The notes: a model not told the origin generated them from the sequence alone. DNA of 64,000 nucleotides from Actinoplanes sandaracinus (GCF_030009775.1 NZ_JASCTH010000018.1:79078-143077); one strand, 5' to 3'. Shown: positions 33,925 through 43,389, counted from the first letter of the stretch. A program made the numbers and translations.

Positions 33925-36546
33925 ATGGTGACCTTCCCGCAGCTGGAGTCGTGGATCCGCGCCGGCGACATCGACAGCGTCGTCACCGGTCTGCTGGCTC
34001 TCGACGAGCCGGCCCGGCGCGCCTTGGCCGCTCCGGTCAAGGGCATCCAGTTGCACTGGTCCGACCCCGAGTTGCAATCGATCATGATCAGGCTCGAGGC
34101 GCGCCGCGCGTCGGTGAGCGTCTCCGACGTCCAGTGGCGTCGCGGGCGACAGCGAGACGGCGCGTTGTGCGTCGCCGGCGTCGCCTGCCTGCCCCGTGCC
34201 GCCGATGTCGTCTCCTGGCTGCGTTCCGACCGATTCCGGCAGGCGCCATTGCCGGAGACCCTCGACGCCGTCGTGCGGCTGCTGCGTTCCCCCGGCCGTC
34301 CCTCGCTGCCCGCGATCGCCCGGTCCATGGCCGACAAGTTCCGGCCGGCCCAGATCGACGAGCAGTGGCCGCTCATCGAGCGACTGCTCGCCGAGGCCGA
34401 GCTGCCCCTGCCGGTCACCGAGGCGACGGTGCGCGGGTGGATGCGCCGGGTCGGCGCCGACCGATATCGTGAAGATCTGGCCGGCCTGCTGCGCGCCGAC
34501 CCACTCCTGGAGCGGTTGCTGCCGCACGTGTTCACCATCCCCCTGCTCGGCCAGGAGCTCGACGAGGAGTGGACCAGGGCGCTGGCCCGGCTCGCCGCCG
34601 AAGGCGCCGTCGACCGGCAGTCCCTGCTCGACGGCTGTGCGCTGCGCTTGCACTCCGGTGACCGGCCTGGGGTGATCGCCCGGGTCGTGGTGCTGCACCG
34701 TCTGCTCGACCCCACTCCCGGCGAGTTCGCGGCCCGCCGCGCGGAGTATGCGGGCATGCTCGCCGGCCCGCATTCCACCGTCGCCGAGTTGGCCCAGCTG
34801 GGTCTGCGCGCCGCCGATGACGCCGGCCTGCTGGAGCCCGACACGGTGGCCGAGGCCGCGTTCGCGGTCCTGCCCCGTAAGGAGAAGAAGCTGGTCCGCG
34901 TTCAGCTCGGCTGGCTCGACGCGGCATTGACCCGCAAACCCGACCCGCTGGTCTTCGAGGCCCTGCTCACCGGCCTCACCAACCCGGCCGGCGACCTCGC
35001 CGAGCGCGCTCTTCGGGTGGCCGCCCGACACCTGGCCGACTTCGGCCCGGCCGAGCGGGACATGCTCGCCGCCACGGCCGCCGGCCTCCGGGGTGACCTG
35101 CGCCGCCAGGCCGATGCTCTGCTCGGCGCGACGGGCGACACCGCCGGCGTCCCTGAGGCGACGATCGGCGAGCTGACACCCGTCGCCGCGCCCACGCCCA
35201 TGCCGGCTCCGATCGCCTCGATTCCGGAGCTGGTCGCCGAGTGCAGACATCAGATGTACCAGGCGGAGGATCCGGTCCGCTTCGAGCTGATCCTCGATGG
35301 ACTGGCCCGGTTCGCGGCGACCGACCGCGGCGCCCTGGTCAAGGCGCTGAAACCGATCCTCCCGCAGTGGCGGATGCCGTTCCCCAACCTGCTGCACACG
35401 ATCGTGAGCGGGGAACAGGTGGCAGAGGACTCGCCGTGGTGGCCGGTGCAGGCCGCGCCACCGCACTGGATGCTCGTCGAGCGGATGGACGAGCTGGCCC
35501 GGCAGATGTGCCGGACCCCACCGGCGGCCCTGCTGGCCACACCCGCCACGGTGAAGGGTCACGTCGACCCTTCCCGGGTGCTGCGGCTGCTCGGCGACGG
35601 TGCGGAGCCCGGTCCGGTGGACCTGTCCCAAGCTCTGTTGCGCCTGCCCCGCGAGGTCGATCCCGATGTCCGCGCGGCCGCTGGGAGGCTGACCTCCCCG
35701 GCTGGAAAGGCGTTCGCCGCCTATTTGGAGGGTGGGGGCCTGCCCGACCCTGACGTCGTCACCCTCAGGACCGTCCGGCGTCCCTGCGCCCACGTCGTCA
35801 AGGAGTTCTGCGACTGCGCCACCGCCGTCGGCCGGCGCACCGTCGCGTTCGAGCCGATCGGTCATCAGCTGACCGGCCCGCCCCACCTGCTCCACCTGCC
35901 GGCCGACGCCGCCTTCGACCGGGCCTACGGCTTCGCGCACGACACTGCGATGGGCGGCTGGCCGCTGATGTTCCCCAGCCATCGTGAGATCGCCGCCGCG
36001 CATGTCCAACCGCATCTGATCAAGGCGTCCGAGTACAACGGGGCCAGTAGCCAGATCGCCGCCGTCCTGCCGGCGCTGGCCGCCTCCGACGGCCCGTTCG
36101 GCCCGGCCATGGCCCTCTGCCTGGCCTACGGTTTCAGTGCCGCCCGCGCTGAGGGCCGCCTGGCCACCGCCGACGCCTTCGTCGAGCTGGCGGCGCGCGG
36201 CGTCCTCGACGGCGCACTGGTCGGCCGCGAGCTCGCCGCCCTCCACCGGTCCGGCGCCCTGGTCCTGAAACGCGTCGCCGACGCGCTCGCCACGATCCTC
36301 CAGGCCGGCGCCGCCATCCAGGTCTGGGCCGTGCTGCGCGAGTCGCTGCCCGCGGTCCTGACCACCCCGAAACCCGCCGCGGGCGCCTCCGACCTACTGA
36401 TGCTGGCCGAGTCGGTCGCCGCGGCCACGAACGCCACCGACGACTTCCCGGAGGTGACCGCCCTGGCCGCCCGCCCGGGCCGCAGCCGCTTGATCACCGA
36501 GGCCGCCCGGCTGTCCCGCACGCTCACCGAGAACCGCGCCCGCTAG
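33925..36546 (+). CDS. DUF6493-like helical-repeat protein, stop supplied by an IS end
   Basis: An 873-residue, mostly alpha-helical soluble protein with HEAT-like helical pairs (AERALRVAARHLADFGPAER). It resembles the large DUF6493 proteins that in actinomycetes often lie near SWIM zinc-finger and MoxR/VWA genes; none of those is present here. The ATG at 33925 begins the family-like FPQLESWIRAGD. The stop TAG at 36544-36546 uses the first base of an IS5-family end, so the original C-terminus may be altered or shortened. The function is unknown. Confidence 0.72.
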   Translation: MVTFPQLESWIRAGDIDSVVTGLLALDEPARRALAAPVKGIQLHWSDPELQSIMIRLEARRASVSVSDVQWRRGRQRDGALCVAGVACLPRAADVVSWLRSDRFRQAPLPETLDAVVRLLRSPGRPSLPAIARSMADKFRPAQIDEQWPLIERLLAEAELPLPVTEATVRGWMRRVGADRYREDLAGLLRADPLLERLLPHVFTIPLLGQELDEEWTRALARLAAEGAVDRQSLLDGCALRLHSGDRPGVIARVVVLHRLLDPTPGEFAARRAEYAGMLAGPHSTVAELAQLGLRAADDAGLLEPDTVAEAAFAVLPRKEKKLVRVQLGWLDAALTRKPDPLVFEALLTGLTNPAGDLAERALRVAARHLADFGPAERDMLAATAAGLRGDLRRQADALLGATGDTAGVPEATIGELTPVAAPTPMPAPIASIPELVAECRHQMYQAEDPVRFELILDGLARFAATDRGALVKALKPILPQWRMPFPNLLHTIVSGEQVAEDSPWWPVQAAPPHWMLVERMDELARQMCRTPPAALLATPATVKGHVDPSRVLRLLGDGAEPGPVDLSQALLRLPREVDPDVRAAAGRLTSPAGKAFAAYLEGGGLPDPDVVTLRTVRRPCAHVVKEFCDCATAVGRRTVAFEPIGHQLTGPPHLLHLPADAAFDRAYGFAHDTAMGGWPLMFPSHREIAAAHVQPHLIKASEYNGASSQIAAVLPALAASDGPFGPAMALCLAYGFSAARAEGRLATADAFVELAARGVLDGALVGRELAALHRSGALVLKRVADALATILQAGAAIQVWAVLRESLPAVLTTPKPAAGASDLLMLAESVAAATNATDDFPEVTALAARPGRSRLITEAARLSRTLTENRAR

Positions 36547-36710
36547 GCCGTGTCTTCACAGGGCCATGGCCGTGGGTGATGTGCTGCGTGATCCGTCGCT
36601 ATGAGGTGACCGACGCTGAGTGGGGATCCTTGTCACCGCATCTGCCGTCCGTGATCACCGGCGGTCGCCCGCGTGAGGACGACCGCCGGGGTGCTCCACG
36701 GCATCGTCAA
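36546..36710 (+). mobile_element. IS5-family left-end remnant
   Basis: It begins with the inverted repeat end GGCCGTGTCTTCACAGGGCC and the first transposase codons (IRRYEVTDAEWGSLSPHLPS). Identity with the copy at 38174-38804 extends to about 36690, and weaker similarity to about 36710. The rest of the element is missing. The orientation is opposite to the other copy. Confidence 0.8.
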
Positions 36711-37056
36711 GATGCTCGCCGCTGCTCAGGCCGCGGCGGGCGCGGACTGCGTCGATCAGTTCGGTCAGCCGCGTGACGGTGACACCCTCACCGCCGGTGC
36801 GGCCGTCAGTGGAAACGTCGACCTGCCCGAGGGGCAGCAGGTGTGGCTGCTGTGGTTCCACGGTGCCGGCAACGCGTACCACATGGTCGGTTCCTGCCGT
36901 GCCGGCCGCACGTTCACCTGCGGTGATCTGGGCCTGGAGTCCGGCGGCGACGACAGCACCCTGGTCGTGGTCGTCGTCGATCAAGGTGCCGGCCGGTCGT
37001 TGAGCGCGGGGAGTCCCGGGATGCGCTGCCCGCCCATGTGGCACGTAGTGAGGTGA
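36711..37056 (+). pseudogene. Gene fragment, effector-associated-like domain
   Basis: An open frame of about 115 residues without its own start follows the IS5 remnant. It encodes CVDQFGQPRDGDTLTAGAAV, a VSGNVDLPEGQQVWLLWFHG beta-sandwich-like segment, YHMVGSCRAGRTFTCGDLG and a terminal LVVVVVDQGAGRSL. The pattern (a V.G.. segment, then an LWLL segment, then a beta strand with VVV.D) resembles domains at the end of actinomycete caspase-like or serine-protease proteins. The N-terminal part has been lost to the insertion. No function is proposed. Confidence 0.5.
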
Positions 37057-37104
37057 CGGTCCGCCGGGCCCCGGCGGCCTGAGGTCCACGGGCCCGTCTA
37101 CTAG

Positions 37105-37125
37105 ATATGCAAGATAATTGCATAT
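37105..37125. promoter_or_regulatory. PadR-type operator palindrome
   Basis: Perfect 8-base arms ATATGCAA and TTGCATAT around GATAA, in an AT-rich island directly before the truncated PadR gene. The sequence fits operators of PadR-family repressors, which often regulate themselves. Confidence 0.6.
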
Positions 37126-37369
37126 TCGGCGAACGCGACCACGCACGCCCGCTCCGCGGAAGCCCTCATGCTTCGTCCTAGCCGCCCTCCTCGACGGGCG
37201 CCTGCACGGGTACGCCGTCGTCAAGCGCGTGCAGGAACTGTCCGACGGGCGCGTGAAGCTGGCCGCCGGATCGCTGTATTCGGTGATCGACCGGCTGCTC
37301 GGCGAAGGTCTCCTCGTCGCGGACGGCGAGGAGATCGTCAACCGAACTGCTGGAGATCCTGATGAGTGA
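37118..37369 (+). pseudogene. Truncated PadR family transcriptional regulator
   Basis: An 83-codon frame carries the PadR winged-helix domain: FVLAALLDGRLHGYAVVKRV, then GRVKLAAGSLYSVIDRLLGE and LLVADGEEIVN. The normal following wing and C-terminal helix (RRYYxLTxxG...) are missing; after IVN the frame reads TAGDPDE and stops. The only in-frame start is a TTG inside the operator palindrome, and an ATG at 37107 is out of frame with the domain, so a 5' frameshift is likely. DNA binding might survive, but dimerisation should not. Confidence 0.62.
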
Positions 37370-38153
37370 CGCCGCGCCCGGCCGCCGGTGGCCGGTGCCG
37401 AGGCAGGCCCTCGCGCTGGTGCGGGCCGCCCTGCGGGTGCGCTCCGGCAGTGCCGCGCCACGTCCCATGGCTGTGCTGGTCTGGCAGGGCGTGCAACTGG
37501 CCGCCATCGCGGTGCTCGCCCTGGGCGCACTGAAGGCAGTCAGCATTCTCGTCGAGGCCATCACTTCCGGAGGAGGCGACCTTCTGTGGCCCGTGCTGCA
37601 TGAACACGGTCCGGCACTGGCTCTGGCCGTTGCGACCCTCGTAACTCTGGTTTTGAGCCGCCAGCGGCTGGCGGCAGGCTTGGTGCTCGCAACGATCGCA
37701 GTACAGGCCGCCGTTCCCGACTACCCGTCCGGTGGCGGAACACCACAGTGGTGGGCAGCGGTGGTGGCGGCCCCGCTGGTGCTTGCCGGCCTGCGCCGTC
37801 CGGCCGATGTTCCATCGGTCGGGCCTTGTACCGCCGTCGCGGTCACGGTGAGCGTGCTGGCACTTCACCTGGTGCGGATCGATCAACTGACGATGGGCGA
37901 TGACCCGATGCCAGCTTGGATGGTGATCGTGAAAATCGTGGTACCGGCTGCCTTCCTGTGGGTCGCGACAGCGGACCGGCGAATGCTGCTCGCCGTCGCG
38001 CCTACCTTCGTTCTCTTAGGGCTGGAACAGATGACCCTTGAGGTGCAAAGGACGGGCCTTCTGCGCGTCGAAGCCGTCGCGTCACCAATTGTCGGTGTTG
38101 CCCTGGCGGCCGGCATAGCCGCAGCAGCACCATGGCGACACGCGCGTCTCTGA
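37362..38153 (+). CDS. Hypothetical membrane protein
   Basis: A 263-residue protein with about six to seven membrane segments after a cytoplasmic, Arg-rich N-terminus (RRWPVPRQALALVRAALRVR). It overlaps the truncated PadR frame by 8 bases. Upstream in its own frame is ELLEIL, which suggests the deletion that removed the end of PadR joined two coding regions. Membrane proteins of this sort are often encoded with PadR regulators and under their control. The family is not recognised. Confidence 0.62.
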   Translation: MSDAAPGRRWPVPRQALALVRAALRVRSGSAAPRPMAVLVWQGVQLAAIAVLALGALKAVSILVEAITSGGGDLLWPVLHEHGPALALAVATLVTLVLSRQRLAAGLVLATIAVQAAVPDYPSGGGTPQWWAAVVAAPLVLAGLRRPADVPSVGPCTAVAVTVSVLALHLVRIDQLTMGDDPMPAWMVIVKIVVPAAFLWVATADRRMLLAVAPTFVLLGLEQMTLEVQRTGLLRVEAVASPIVGVALAAGIAAAAPWRHARL

Positions 38154-38173
38154 CTGTCGCCATGACCTAGCTA

Positions 38174-38804
38174 GGCCGTGTCGCCAAAGGGTCATAGCCA
38201 CTGCAGCAGCGCGGCGATGGTGATGGTGGCCTGGAACGACGTGCTCGTCTTGTCGTAGCGGGTGGCTACCGAGCGGCATTGCTCGAGGCGGTTGAAGCAG
38301 CGTTCCACGACGTTGCGGTGCCGGTAGATCAGTTGTTGAACGTTGGCGGGCGACCGCCGGGTGGCCCACGATTGCGGCGATGTCTCTGCAGGTCCGAGCG
38401 TTCCGGGATGGTGTGGGCGATGCCGAGGCGGCGCAGGTGGTAGCGGATCGCGCGGGTGCTGTAGCCCTTGTCGGCGATGACGTGATCGGGTCGGGTGCGC
38501 GGCCGCCCCGGCCCGATCCGTTCGACGCGCCGCGCGTTCATGACGTGCTCGAGGCGGGTGCAGTCGTTGACGTTGCCGCCGGACAGCACGAACGCCAGCG
38601 AGCCGGCACGTCACGCCACGGCGCGCCGGAACGGATCTTCCACACGATGCCGTTGAGTACCCGGCGGTCGTCCTCACGCGGGCGACCGCCGGGGATCACG
38701 GACGGCAGATGCGGTGACAAGGATTCCCACTCAGCGTCGGTCAGCTCATAGCGACGGATCACGCAGCACATCGTCCACGGCCATGGCCCTGTGAAGACAC
38801 GGCC
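38174..38804 (-). mobile_element. IS5-family element with an internal deletion
   Basis: Terminal inverted repeats are GGCCGTGTCGCCAAAGGGTC (38174) and the complement of GGCCGTGTCTTCACAGGGCC (ending 38804). The transposase is encoded on the minus strand. At about 630 bp it is shorter than the usual 800-900 bp. After RSGAPWRDVPA the sequence jumps to a piece equivalent to LSGGNVNDCTRLEHV, so the first catalytic Asp region is missing. A complete right half remains (GYSTRAIRYHLRRLGI, RHRNVVERCFNRLEQC) but with a frameshift. It is non-autonomous. Confidence 0.85.
38192..38771 (-). pseudogene. IS5-family transposase pseudogene
   Basis: Pieces in different frames, in order: IRRYELTDAEWESLSPHLPS; then VIADKGYSTRAIRYHLRRLG with the second catalytic Asp (ADKGY); then RNVVERCFNRLEQ with the catalytic Glu of the Y-R-E type motif. 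A deletion near 38600 and a frameshift near 38345 break it. Confidence 0.8.
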
Positions 38805-39321
38805 AAGCGGCGTTGTGCGCTGCGACGCGGGGAGGCGACGACCGTCTCAGCCGCGGCGATCTCGGCCTCGACTCCGAAGTCACCACCCGACAGCGGTCCA
38901 GAGGCCGGGCTGTGCGGCGACGTGGGCCAGGAGCGGGGGCGACGAAGGCGAAGCGGAATGCCGGCATCCTGACCGGCCCACGCGGGCCGGGCCGGCGGCA
39001 CCCACTGGATCAAAGGACTTCGCCTCGATCGGGCTCACCCAACGGCGGCGGGCGAACACAGGCGGCGGAACGGCGAACGCAGCCGGCGGAACGGCGAGCA
39101 CAGGCGGGAAAGCGAACGCGGGGCGGCGGATCGACGCGCAGGTGGCGGCCATAGAGCTCAGGCCGCAAAACGACGCAGGCAGCGACCGTCGAGCCCAGAC
39201 GGCGCAACGGCGACCGCAGGCGACCGTCGAGCCCAAACGGCGGGACGGCGAACGCAGGCGGCGGAACGGCGACGTCCGTACCCGGAAAGGGTGTTGATCT
39301 CGAAGGAAGCCGGCGGAACAG
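38805..39321. other. Non-coding region of degenerate short repeats
   Basis: Between the IS5 copy and the metalloprotease terminator. From about 39040 to 39290 it consists of loose repeats of GGCGGCGGAACGGCGAACGCA with variations. No open frame here looks like a gene. It may be decayed DNA spread by slippage. Confidence 0.5.
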
Positions 39322-39359
39322 GAAACGGTGAGCGAGCAGGAACGCTCGCCCACCGTTTC
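39322..39359 (-). terminator. Hairpin terminator of the metalloprotease gene
   Basis: Arms GAAACGGTG...CACCGTTTC (39322-39330 and 39351-39359) plus an inner GCGAGC/GCTCGC stem after one mismatch. It lies 57 bases beyond the protease stop. Confidence 0.65.
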
Positions 39360-39370
39360 GCCAGTCGGGA

Positions 39371-39412
39371 AGGTGGGGTGGGGGGGGGGCGCCCCCCCCC
39401 CCCCCCCCACCT
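39371..39412. other. G/C homopolymer palindrome
   Basis: A run of G broken by one T (AGGTGGGGTGGGG...) meets a run of 18-19 C ending CCACCT, making a fold-back palindrome. It touches the 3' end of the protease gene. Such a tract is more typical of a sequencing or assembly fault than of a natural element. Confidence 0.6.
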
Positions 39413-39415
39413 CGA

Positions 39416-42328
39416 TCAGCGGGTGAAGGCCTGGAACTCGGCGATGCGCACGTTGAGCGCCTGCGGGCTCGCCGTGGCGCAGTCGGTGTTGGCGCGCGGG
39501 TCCAGGTCCTGCTCACCGGCGTAATCCGGCGAGCCGGTGCACTGGTTGGTGACCGCTTCGATCCGCAGGTGCGTGGCCGTGACGTCCGGGATGTCGAAGG
39601 ACTTCACGAGCAGCTGCGGGGCCCGCGGGCGCGGGGCCACCGCCGGGAAGGCGTCCGGGCGGCTGGTGTAGATCGCCCTGAAGTCGGCCGGGGCCGAGCA
39701 GGTGACGGTGGCCGAGGCCGTGCAGGCCAGGACCTTGAACTGGCGCAGAGCGGTGTAGCGGTTCTGCCCGCCGGCGTCCACGTCGCCGGTGACGGCCGGG
39801 CGGAGCATGGCGCTGACCTGCACCCGCCGGACCCGCTGCGCGTCGCCGGCCAGGTCGACGGTGACACCCTTGCCGGTGACCGCGCTGCCGAGGGACGCCC
39901 AGTTGGTGGCCTCGTCGTCGTCGACGAGCCGGGCCAGGTTGACGCCGTCGCCGGTGGCGGTCGCTCCGCTGGTCGCCGAGGCGACGTTGCGGGGCAGTTT
40001 GACGGTCAGCTTCTTGGCGCCGCCCTTGAACGACTGCGGCGACACCCGCGCGTGGCCGTAACCGGGGGCCTGGGCGATGAACCCGTAGGACCCGGGCACC
40101 AGGTTGACCGTGTCGGGCAGCGCGGTGGCCGGGTCGGTGTCGGCGACCGCGACGGCCCGTGCCTGGTAGTCGCCCACGAACAGTTTCGCGCCGGTGACGG
40201 GCTTGCCGTTCTCGTCGACCGGGCGGAACGTGACCGTGGACTCCTTGGCGTGCGGCGAGCTGAAGCTGGGCGTCGGGTCGGCGTCGCCGGCTCCGGCGCT
40301 GGTGGCTCCCTCGCCGAGACCGCGCTTGGCGAACGCGTTCCACAGCAGGTCCTGGTTGGCGCCGCCGAAGCGGACCAGGTCCGCGCCGAGCAGCGCGTCA
40401 CGGGCGTCGATCTGGCTGTTGGCGCTGTTGGCCATCAACAGGAACGAGTCGAACACGAGCTGGATCCACCGCCGGTTGCCGGGGCACGAGGCGACCGGCT
40501 TCTTGCCGACGGCGCACGCCTTCTGCAGGCCCGGGTTGCCGGCGCCGTAGCGCTTGATGAACGCGGACCGGATGTCGTAGTTGGTGGCGCTCCACACCTC
40601 GCCGGAGGCGTGCACCTGCAGGCCGACGAAGTCGTAGTCGACCGAGCTGTAGTTGAGCCGGTTGTTGGACATGTTGTAGTTGCGGATACCGGCGACCGGG
40701 TCACTGGTGACGTACTCGCCGATGGTGAAGCCGCGCTGGCCCTTCGGGGCGTAACCGTGCTCGGCCAGGTACTCCACGGCGAGCAGGTCGGACCAGCTCT
40801 CGCTCATGCCCTGCGGGGAGCTGAGCCCGGCGTTCGGGCCGGCGATCATGCGGTTGGTGATGGCGTGGGTGTACTCGTGCCCGATGACCGACATGTCGTA
40901 GTCGCCGTCGACGCACGGGGCGTAGAAGGCGCCGGCGATCGGCTGCCACAGGTACATGTTGGTGATCGGCGCCTGGCCGTCCGGCGGGGTGATCTGGTTG
41001 GCGTTGTTGCGGGCCAGGAAGTCGGGCGGGCCGCCGGAGATGCCGCCGGCCTGCGCGTTGCCCTGCTCCGGGTCGCCGCCGTCACCCTCCATGTTCCAGG
41101 TCTCCTCGGTGAAGCCGAGGAGGTACGACCAGTCGTGCATCCGGTTGTGCTGCACGAACAGGTTGGCGCGGGCCGCGTCGATGTCGTTGCGGGCGGGTGT
41201 GTCGAACGTGGCCGGTGAGCACTTCTGCTCCTGCCACTGGTTGGTCCACGGGTAGGTGTACTCCCGCGTCGGGCTCGGCGTGGCCAGTTCGGTGCCGACC
41301 GTGAACGGGTCGTTGGACAGCCAGTTGTGCACCGCGAACCCGTTGTTGCCCTTGGTCGTGTTGGTGGGCGTGCCGGTGGCCGGGTCGACGTCCCACGGCT
41401 GCGGCGAAGCCGGGCCGGCGACGACCTCGTCACAGCCACGCTGTGGCGCCCAGCAGAACCGCTTGCGGGTGTCGCGCGACGAGTAGTCGGTGCGCGGCGA
41501 GTTCGGGAAGACGTCCCACTCCGGGTTGTCGGCGTCGTGGTCGACGATGTTCTCGCGGACCAGGATGCCGCCGGTGCGCGCGTCGACCCAGGTGGTGTAG
41601 GCGACCGGGTCGGCGCTGGTCAGATCGGCGCCGAGGGCGACCTGGTAGGCGGCCCGGGCACCCTGGTCGGGCGTCGGGACGGCGACGAGTTTGGTGCCGA
41701 GCTGGGTCGGGTTCGTCAGGCCCGCGTTGGCGGCGGCGACGCGCTCGGCGTCGGCGGCGCTCAGGGTGGCGGGCTGCGGCGCGGCGGCGTCACGGGCGAG
41801 TGAGGAACTCACATACCAGACCTTGCCGTCCCGGACACCGACGGAGAGCAGGCCGTCACGGCCGGCTTCGAGGTCGCCGAACTTCTGGCGCAGCAGGACG
41901 ATCGCGCCTTCGCCGAGTCTCTGTGTGGTGAGGACTTCGAGGGACGCGGCCGCGGCGGCGGTGATGCCGAGGACGTCCCGGTTGCGGTCGACATACGCCC
42001 TGGCAGCGGCCACGGGGTCGGCCGGAAGGCCGGTGGCGAGCGGCTCGGCGGTGGTGGCGGTGAGGCTGGCCGGGGTGCCGAACGGGTTCCACCGGGCGGA
42101 CGCGCTCGCCTCGGCGGCGAGGGTCCGTTGTTTCGAGGTCGGCGCGATGCTGCCCTTACGGTTGTCGATGGTGTCGGCATGATCCTGGTCGCCGTGCACC
42201 TCCGGGGTCCCCGCCGTCTGGGCCGGGGCGGTGTGCGCCGCGACTCCGCCGGACCCTGGGGCGAGAACGAGCGCTGCTGCGACTAATGCTGCGGTGGTGC
42301 CCGCCATCGCACGGGATGGTGTGCGCAC
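39416..42328 (-). CDS. Secreted M36 (fungalysin) family metalloprotease
   Basis: A 970-residue secreted zinc protease. A signal peptide (about 1-32) is followed by an FTP propeptide domain (60-230) and the M36 catalytic domain (about 240-690) with zinc motif HEYTH (484-488) and the third ligand Glu510 in MSESWSDL. A PEGA-like or carboxypeptidase-regulatory-like section (GAKLFVGDYQARAVAV) and a C-terminal discoidin-like domain follow, with paired cysteines (LACTASATVTC). It should be exported as a zymogen and degrade extracellular protein. The ATG at 42328 fits the signal peptide. A hairpin ends the transcript at 39322-39359. Confidence 0.92.
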   Translation of the reverse strand: MRTPSRAMAGTTAALVAAALVLAPGSGGVAAHTAPAQTAGTPEVHGDQDHADTIDNRKGSIAPTSKQRTLAAEASASARWNPFGTPASLTATTAEPLATGLPADPVAAARAYVDRNRDVLGITAAAAASLEVLTTQRLGEGAIVLLRQKFGDLEAGRDGLLSVGVRDGKVWYVSSSLARDAAAPQPATLSAADAERVAAANAGLTNPTQLGTKLVAVPTPDQGARAAYQVALGADLTSADPVAYTTWVDARTGGILVRENIVDHDADNPEWDVFPNSPRTDYSSRDTRKRFCWAPQRGCDEVVAGPASPQPWDVDPATGTPTNTTKGNNGFAVHNWLSNDPFTVGTELATPSPTREYTYPWTNQWQEQKCSPATFDTPARNDIDAARANLFVQHNRMHDWSYLLGFTEETWNMEGDGGDPEQGNAQAGGISGGPPDFLARNNANQITPPDGQAPITNMYLWQPIAGAFYAPCVDGDYDMSVIGHEYTHAITNRMIAGPNAGLSSPQGMSESWSDLLAVEYLAEHGYAPKGQRGFTIGEYVTSDPVAGIRNYNMSNNRLNYSSVDYDFVGLQVHASGEVWSATNYDIRSAFIKRYGAGNPGLQKACAVGKKPVASCPGNRRWIQLVFDSFLLMANSANSQIDARDALLGADLVRFGGANQDLLWNAFAKRGLGEGATSAGAGDADPTPSFSSPHAKESTVTFRPVDENGKPVTGAKLFVGDYQARAVAVADTDPATALPDTVNLVPGSYGFIAQAPGYGHARVSPQSFKGGAKKLTVKLPRNVASATSGATATGDGVNLARLVDDDEATNWASLGSAVTGKGVTVDLAGDAQRVRRVQVSAMLRPAVTGDVDAGGQNRYTALRQFKVLACTASATVTCSAPADFRAIYTSRPDAFPAVAPRPRAPQLLVKSFDIPDVTATHLRIEAVTNQCTGSPDYAGEQDLDPRANTDCATASPQALNVRIAEFQAFTR

Positions 42329-42429
42329 GGAACCTCCTTTAAGGACGGTCGTTACCGGTCTCTACGCATCCGATCGCACGAAAGCATGATCACGGGATGG
42401 GCCGAACGTCCAAAATCGAGATGCGTCGA

Positions 42430-43389
42430 TCAGAGATCCGGGCGTCGCAGTCGCAGTCCGGCGAGGCTCCCGGCCAGTAACGTGACGCCCGCGATCAGCA
42501 GCGCCCCGCTGGATCCGAGAGCGCCGCCGGTCACCTCGAAGAGGAACTCCGGAACGGCCAGAGTGGCGGCGACGACGCCGCCGGCCAGCGTGGCCCATTC
42601 CCGGCCGCGGGCGTACGCCACGAAGCACAGCACGGCGACCACGGCCGTCAGCAGGTGCCCGACGTACACCATGCCCTCGTCGTCGAGGACCAGGATCTGC
42701 GGGCCGAGCACGCCGTAGGTCGCGGCCACCCCGAGGGCCAGCCGTCGCTCGGTGAAGGCCCGCACCGCGATCAGCAGGGCCCAGATCCCGGCCAGCGCCA
42801 TCGTGCCGAACGCGAACGGCACGGTCTCGTCGGCCTCGGTCAACTGGAGCAGGCTGCCGTAACAGGCGAGCGCGGCCACGGCGACGGCGAGCTGGCCGAG
42901 GGCGCTGCGGACCAGCAGGTAGCTGCCGGCCGCGACGGTGAGCCACACGGCCGTGCCCGCGAGTGTGGCCGGATCGTCGCCGCCGACGGGCTTCACCGCC
43001 TGCAGGGCGGCCGACCCGGCCGCGACGGCGGCGCCGGTCAGCAGCGTGCTGGACAGCCGGCGGCGCACGTCGTCGGGGATCCGGCCGCGGGCCGCGAGAC
43101 CCGCCCCGAACAGGATCGACGCTCCCACGACGAACACCAGGAAGCGTTGCCCGGCGGACATCTCGGCCCACTGGCGGCCGAGGCACAGCAGGGTCGCCCC
43201 CAGCACGAACGAGCCGCCGAGGTAACCGGCGATCTCGGCGAGGACCCGGCGCGGCGCGGCGGGCGGGGCCACGGGCGGGGCCGGCGCGACCTCCGCCATG
43301 ACCGCATCCGCCTGGGCGCGGTCGATCGTGCCCCGTTCCACGAGACGGTCGAGGGCCGCGGTCAGCGGGTCGTCTCCGGGCTGCGCCAC
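42430..43389 (-). CDS. Multi-pass membrane protein, DUF2157-like
   Basis: A 319-residue protein. A short cytoplasmic N-terminus (DPLTAALDRLVERGTIDRAQADAVMAEV) of the sort seen in DUF2157 proteins is followed by about ten membrane segments. The GTG at 43389 has a GGGGAGG ribosome-binding site. Its function is unknown. The PAS kinase gene starts divergently 154 bases away, so the spacer holds both promoters. Confidence 0.72.
   Translation of the reverse strand: MAQPGDDPLTAALDRLVERGTIDRAQADAVMAEVAPAPPVAPPAAPRRVLAEIAGYLGGSFVLGATLLCLGRQWAEMSAGQRFLVFVVGASILFGAGLAARGRIPDDVRRRLSSTLLTGAAVAAGSAALQAVKPVGGDDPATLAGTAVWLTVAAGSYLLVRSALGQLAVAVAALACYGSLLQLTEADETVPFAFGTMALAGIWALLIAVRAFTERRLALGVAATYGVLGPQILVLDDEGMVYVGHLLTAVVAVLCFVAYARGREWATLAGGVVAATLAVPEFLFEVTGGALGSSGALLIAGVTLLAGSLAGLRLRRPDL

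Noticed and set aside
39371..39412. The homopolymer palindrome as the protease terminator
   Set aside because: A normal hairpin terminator with mixed sequence lies at 39322-39359, and the homopolymer tract has features of a sequencing fault.
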